Of a stretch of DNA of 64,000 bases, positions 59,701-64,000 are shown in pieces. The notes below the pieces were generated by a model. That model was given only the letters and a program-made list of their open reading frames with translations. It did no database searches and was not told where the DNA came from. Location: assembly GCF_963676685.1 (NCBI RefSeq), contig NC_092345.1, positions 79,115,592 to 79,179,591 on the forward strand, written 5' to 3'. Made by a program: the position numbers and the translations under genes. The stretch's first letter is position 1; every line of letters begins with the position of its first letter. The stretch is from Mytilus edulis. Its lineage: Eukaryota; Mollusca; Bivalvia; Mytilida; Mytilidae.

Positions 59701-62700
59701 GTTCAAAGACTAACATGTACTTGTGTTCTTAGTTAAAGCAACGATTAATTTATTTGGCTTGTATATTTGCTTGCGTTTGATATTTCCTTTAAGGTGAGGG
59801 TACAGAAACAGATGCCGTATTTCAGTTGTCTTACTTTTGCATTTTCTGTTTATGAATATATGCTGCTGTTTTTTTTCTTTTGAGAATTCAAAATGTTGCA
59901 TTGAGCTTAAGGTTTACATTAATTTGTTCATGATGAAATCGTTTCCAGATTGTCTGATCTAAAACAGTTACAACTTTTACAGTGTAAAAATACGTCGTAA
60001 TCATTGAGAACTACCATCAAGATTGAAAAAAAATAACAATCGAGACAGTCATTTCATTTAAGACATTGTTGACGGATTTGATTTTTAAATTTCATTAAAT
60101 AGCATAGCGTAATTGCATTATATCAATCGCACCTACCTCGTGACAATAAGCATTCGATAATATAGACATAGTTTAATCAAGATGGTTTCAAGTTTTCTTT
60201 TTTCCCCCTAATTATCTTAAAGAAGTAAAAAAAACATATAATATTTGCAGGAATGTTTGGTCAGCTTTTGCTGTCATTTTCTGTGTACACTAATGGTTCG
60301 AAGATATTAAACACAAATCAACCAGGAGGTTCCTTAACAGCTATCAATGGAATACGGTTTATATCCATGACTTGGGTTATACTTGGACATGCGTACGGAT
60401 TCATTTTGAGTGATGTTGGTAAGATATCTTGATGCAGTTAAGCACTATAGTCTACATAGGCAAATTTTGTTCACGTGTATTTAACGTGAAATTAATGTGA
60501 ATTTCACGTTAATCGAGCCTATACGCATAATTCACGTGAAATATGTATAAGCAATTGATTGCGTCTACTGCAAAAAGTAAAATCACAAAAATACTTAACT
60601 TTGAGGAAAATTCAAAACGGAAAGTCCCTAAGTACTTTTTATTGTTTTTCTAGTTTAGGGGGTAGTGGTGATTGAAAACCAACTGCCCTCGTTATACTTT
60701 CGTATTAATATTTGATAAAAATATCAGCAAAATATTTCATTTCAGATAATGTAGGAAGTTTTCTACCCAAGATGATCAAAAGAGCAACATTTCCCGCCAT
60801 TAATAATGCTTTGGTTTCAGTAGATACATTTTTTGTTCTTAGGTAAATGTCACTCTTTAGTTGAAGTTATTTCGTTGTTGATATCACTGCTAGAATATTA
60901 TTTTTCATTTAATTCCTACAAAAAATACTGACGAGATACCGGTCCGAGTTTTACAAAATCTGTTAACAATAATTACACAGGAAAAAACAAGATGAATATT
61001 TTAAAGAAGATCTACGATGAATTCTATCAAAAACCAGACAAAAATTCAGAATTTCATTTCTACTGAATTGATGTTAAAACTACAATATGTTTCAATTAAG
61101 CTACAAATACTACGTATGAGCATTGCATGAAGTCGTGTCGACGATTTCGCGAACATCTCTTTAAGTTATACATGACTAACTAGTTGTTAGTTTAACTAAT
61201 TTACCATTTACCATTCACAAAAGCACAATATGCATTTAACTTTCAGTGGAACATTACTCGTTTACATAGTAATGAAAGAGCTAAAGAAAAATGGAGGAAA
61301 AATAAACTGGGGAATGTTTTACTTTCACAGATTTTGGAGGTATGAATAACACATATTCCATACATATTTAATAGCTTTGTCCAAAATGTCTAAGTAGGTG
61401 TTGTTAGGCGATAACTGTATCATGTCAATCTTTTTTCAACTGTGACCATACTAGTTGTTCTATTTATTTGTTTGTTTTCTAATTCAAAAAGACGTTCGTC
61501 TATTTTTCTGAAATATACTGAGCTATATCATATGAATAATCATATAGCTTAAAAGCAAAATTCGCGTAGCTAACATCATCAGCACATCAATTTTTAACTG
61601 TTCACCAAGACAATGTTTTTTTCGTAAATATTTGTTTTAGGTTTAAACGTTCCCAATGAAGTTAAATACAGAAAAGCACTTCGCACAAAACCAATTTGTA
61701 ACTTGTTATACTTTTGTTAATTTTTAGATTTCCTTAACGTACTTTCTTGTCTTAGGTTGACACCACCTTACATGTTGGTACTAATGGTACATGTTTCACT
61801 CTTTCCATATATCGGAAGTGGTCCAGTATGGAAAAAAGATGGCGCAGAGTATAATTACTGTAAAAATTCCTGGTATTACAATCTCTTGTATATCAATAAC
61901 TTCTTTGAAAAGCCAGAAGACACGGTACGATAACTTAACTGAGTAGCATTTTTAAGGACCTTTTTAACATTTGGTATTAGAAGTTTGGACATTTATACGA
62001 TAAATCCTCTATAAATGAACATGTGCAAATTTATCCGATATAAGTATTTACATTTTAGAATTTTGTCTAATACATTTTAATTAAAAAATGCAGAATCTGC
62101 CCAAATGACCTCACTTTATAGATCTTTTCATGAGCCTTGGTTTTACATATACTCATATTTTCTACATGATGTATTTCATAAAGATAATGATGGATGTGGA
62201 ATATTGTTTTTGAGTGAAACCTTGGTACATATGTATATTGTACTAAATTATTTGTACTAAATTGATTATATTAATGTGTCAATTTATCAATGCAATTAAC
62301 ATAGTTTTGGAGAGCTAAATTAATATAAACTTTTTGTCTACTGTTATCATGAATGACAGAAACATATTTTATTTTTGTTCAAACATAATTTATAACCCAA
62401 ATGGTTTGATTTGAACATTATAAAAGACTGCGTTCAATTCTTGGTTTGGTGGTTAATGTTGTATAGTATTTACACGAAACCCGTCATTATGTAATTATGC
62501 AAACTTTAGATAATATTCATTGAAGTTTGTTCTTTTTGCAATTAAGTTCTTTCTTTTATTTTTACCAGTGTACAGCATGTGATTTTGTCTTTTTTCTTTT
62601 ATCCATACGTGTTAAAAGTGTTAGTTGTGATATTAATTTCAATACATGGCTTTCTCAAAAATATGTATTTCAGTGTTTTGGATGGGCTTGGTATCTAGCT

Positions 62701-63435
62701 AATGACATGCAGTTTTTTGTACTCAGTCCTTTGATTATACTGCCATTATTTTTGTAAGTTTGATTGAGATTTTATGGTGACCCTTTCAGAAGAAGTTCGA
62801 TCAAATGATAATAAATATCATGCTCGTTTGACAATTTTTTTTAACTAGAATAATTATTGCTTAAACGTCAATAGAGTGTTAAAATTGAGTACTGTAAACA
62901 AAAAAAACAACCCCAAGAACTGGCAAACAACAAAGCAAGCAATTTGAATAATACGGAAAGATGGTATGATTGCCAATAAGACATCAATGATGTAAGCAAT
63001 TATTATAGGACTTCGGCAATTAGGAAACCCCATATAGTCAGCTATAAAGGACGCTGGATTGGCAAAATGTAAACAATTCAAACGAAAAACAGATATTATG
63101 TTTATGGCAGAAAACAACGAACGACAACCCCCCACATGATCCACGAACCACAAGAATTACAGAATCTTGACTTTGAACGAATAATTGAACGATGGTATGA
63201 ATATAATTATTGCAAATAGCAAAAATTGCAAAAGTCAATTCACTTAGTTTTAACTATTCCGTAAAATTACAAAAACTGTTTTGCTTGATTAGTTTGTATT
63301 AAGGTAATGTAAATATATTTGTTTTAGTTATCCGATGATTGGTTACGCCATACTATTAACATTTCTATGTGGAACATCGATAGCAACCGGAATAATGGCT
63401 ACGAAGTGGGATGTTCCAATGTCATCGTTTGACGG
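53751..63435 (+). CDS. NRF-B: NRF-6-like acyltransferase-3 family protein, exons 1-11, 3' end beyond window
   Basis: Exons: 53751-54132, 55027-55214, 58057-58132, 58915-59008, 59437-59627, 60251-60418, 60746-60842, 61247-61339, 61756-61924, 62674-62753, 63328-63435 (548 codons so far, all junctions in frame). Exons 2, 3 and 6-11 have exactly the lengths of their NRF-A counterparts, so this is a tandem duplicate. Visible: leader MNLLFKLTILSVASL; a Ser/Thr-rich linker; NRF domain (MIDAAGKPPANLLGGG, WLGDYDECLDI, GMCLPDTCS); a conserved PFDTRAIIVL before the first helix; acyltransferase-3 motif SLTAINGIRFISMTWVILGH with Arg and His; KKNGGKINWGMFYFHRFWR; and CFGWAWYLANDMQFFVLSP, shared almost exactly with NRF-A. 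The N-terminal linker and exons 4-5 diverge most. Exons 12-15 are expected to the right of 64000. Exon 2 has a single donor here. Substrate unknown. Confidence 0.92.
55330..55880. repeat. Tandem ~166-bp repeat plus GGACTGAC microsatellite in NRF-B intron 2
   Basis: Three units start with TTCGGTAAACAGGAAGTTGT-like sequence at 55338, 55502 and 55670 (steps about 164 and 168 bp) and contain GCATCACACGGTATAACTGA and CTTGTCAAGTAGTTCCTGAG. They end in a GACGGACTGACGGACTGA tract at about 55805-55880. Confidence 0.85.
56091..57376 (-). mobile_element. Decayed Tc1/mariner-type transposon in NRF-B intron 2
   Basis: Terminal inverted repeats CACATGGAAAAAAGTATTGC (56091, continuing AACACC) and its near-complement ending at 57376 bound about 1.29 kb. 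TA-rich sequence flanks both ends. The interior carries a minus-strand transposase relic. Size, ends and transposase type agree with the Tc1/mariner superfamily. Confidence 0.85.
56532..57077 (-). pseudogene. Tc1-like transposase pseudogene
   Basis: On the minus strand, from 57077, short frames include ARIVGHHHSTISHFENKN (helix-turn-helix-like), RRVVAIQEPFNKNCSRSTHR-like sequence around 56714-56880, and WPDRSPTLNHIEHIWDTIGR (about 56545-56640). The last matches the hallmark region around the catalytic acidic residue of Tc1 transposases. The frames are separated by stops and frameshifts, so no functional enzyme is encoded. It is antisense to NRF-B. Confidence 0.8.
58430..58672. repeat. AACGGAAAGTCC-family repeat in NRF-B intron 3
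   Basis: TTCAAAACGGAAAGTCCTTA, GGCAAAATCAAAAGCTCAAA, ACCTGGTTTTATAGCTATAG, CTTGTATGACAGTCGAATCA and CAAACAGACATAATACTAGG. This is the clearest full copy of the family. A short 5' fragment is at 60565-60630 in intron 6. Confidence 0.8.
62950..63180 (-). repeat. GTACGGCCTTCAACAAT-family repeat in NRF-B intron 10
   Basis: AAGATGGTATGATTGCCAAT, CCCCATATAGTCAGCTATAA, AATGTAAACAATTCAAACGA and ACCACAAGAATTACAGAATC follow the order of the copy at 15650-15985. The minus-strand open frames over it (62854-63238) are repeat readings. Confidence 0.75.
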
Positions 63436-63466
63436 GTGAATAACATTTTTTCATCTATCTTAAATA

Positions 63467-63600
63467 AGATCACGGGGTATGATAGTCAATTAGACAACTC
63501 TTCACAAAAGACCAACTAATGTCAAAGTTAGCAACTGTAGGTCACTACACGGCCTTCAACAATAAGCAATACACATATCACCTTGCAAGCTAGTTCACCC
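63467..63600 (-). repeat. Fragment of the GTACGGCCTTCAACAAT family in NRF-B intron 11
   Basis: GGTATGATAGTCAATTAGAC and GTCACTACACGGCCTTCAAC correspond to the 5' part of the family, just 30 bp after the donor of exon 11. Confidence 0.65.
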
Positions 63601-63904
63601 AACATTATATCCTGAAGTCATGTGTTGAAATAATAAATTATTATGAACCAGCTTATAGTGTTATACGGGATTTCGTTGATTTTGTTTAATATTCAACTTT
63701 TCTAATAAATAAGTAACTGTAACCTGTTCATATTTTTTATAAATTTTAGATTAGATTTGATAATAATGGTTGTTCCTGCCTACATTTGATTTTATACTTT
63801 TTCATGTATAAAAAACAAGACTTTTTACAGATTAAGAGAAAACCATTTATTATAAGATAACTTTGTTCCATTTGAGTTTATTTTAGTCTGTTTTTATCAA
63901 AACA

Positions 63905-64000
63905 TTTAAATTTTGAAAAACTAAGGCTTTTTTACCTCAGGAATAGATTACCTTAGTTGTATTTGGCAAAGCGTTTTAGGAACTTTTGGTCCTCAATGCT
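63905..64000 (+). repeat. Dispersed repeat at the right window edge
   Basis: GAAAAACTAAGGCTTTTTTA, AATAGATTACCTTAGTTGTA and TTTTGGTCCTCAATGCT match 24075-24160 in the same order. The copy continues out of the window. Confidence 0.7.

Overview
The window is eukaryotic, AT-rich and dense in introns and repeats. Every protein-coding signal is split into short exons with GT/AG borders, and most of the DNA is dispersed repeat. Repeat families seen many times here (a roughly 330-bp element ending in CATTTCCATTCTCAATTTTA, a GTACGGCCTTCAACAAT family and an AACGGAAAGTCC family) look like those common in marine mussel genomes. A bivalve mollusc, probably a mytilid, is therefore my best guess. This is inference from memory of such repeats and was not searched.

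Layout. 1-11.9 kb: repeats only, chiefly a long family with subterminal inverted repeats (TTTATACGACCGCA), two copies of which are nearly identical over 1.09 kb. 11.9-21.3 kb: three small genes for putatively secreted cysteine-rich proteins (CRP1 on +, CRP2 and CRP3 on -) that share an exact cysteine/tryptophan spacing and a phase-1 intron after the leader. An inverted-repeat element built of CGACGTCC motifs lies between CRP1 and CRP2. 21.5-25.2 kb: repeats and a 22-kb minisatellite. 25.3-39.0 kb: a complete 15-exon gene (NRF-A, 742 codons, all junctions in frame) for a multipass membrane protein of the NRF-6 ('nose resistant to fluoxetine') / acyltransferase-3 family. 39-53.7 kb: gene-free, with a probable hAT-type miniature element, a long element with a hairpin end, and an inverted copy of the long repeat. 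53.7-64 kb: a tandem paralogue (NRF-B), whose first 11 exons lie in the window and whose 3' end runs off it. A decayed Tc1/mariner element sits in its second intron.

The most unusual observations are in NRF-A. The 3' end of exon 2 and its splice donor are present as three tandem 66-nt units, all open and in the same phase, so alternative donor use could add 22 or 44 residues to the extracellular NRF domain. The intron/exon 14 acceptor junction is present as six tandem units of about 80 bp, of which only the last leads into a complete exon. Paralogue NRF-B has a single exon 2 donor. The second main point is the CRP family: I recognise no named domain, yet three neighbouring genes keep the pattern C-x10-W-x-T-C-x8-C-x(2,4)-[ND]-P-x-C-x(6,9)-C.

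Limits: exon borders were read by eye from splice consensus, open frame and paralogue comparison. The 5' UTR exons, promoters and poly(A) sites are unproven, and no database search was possible.
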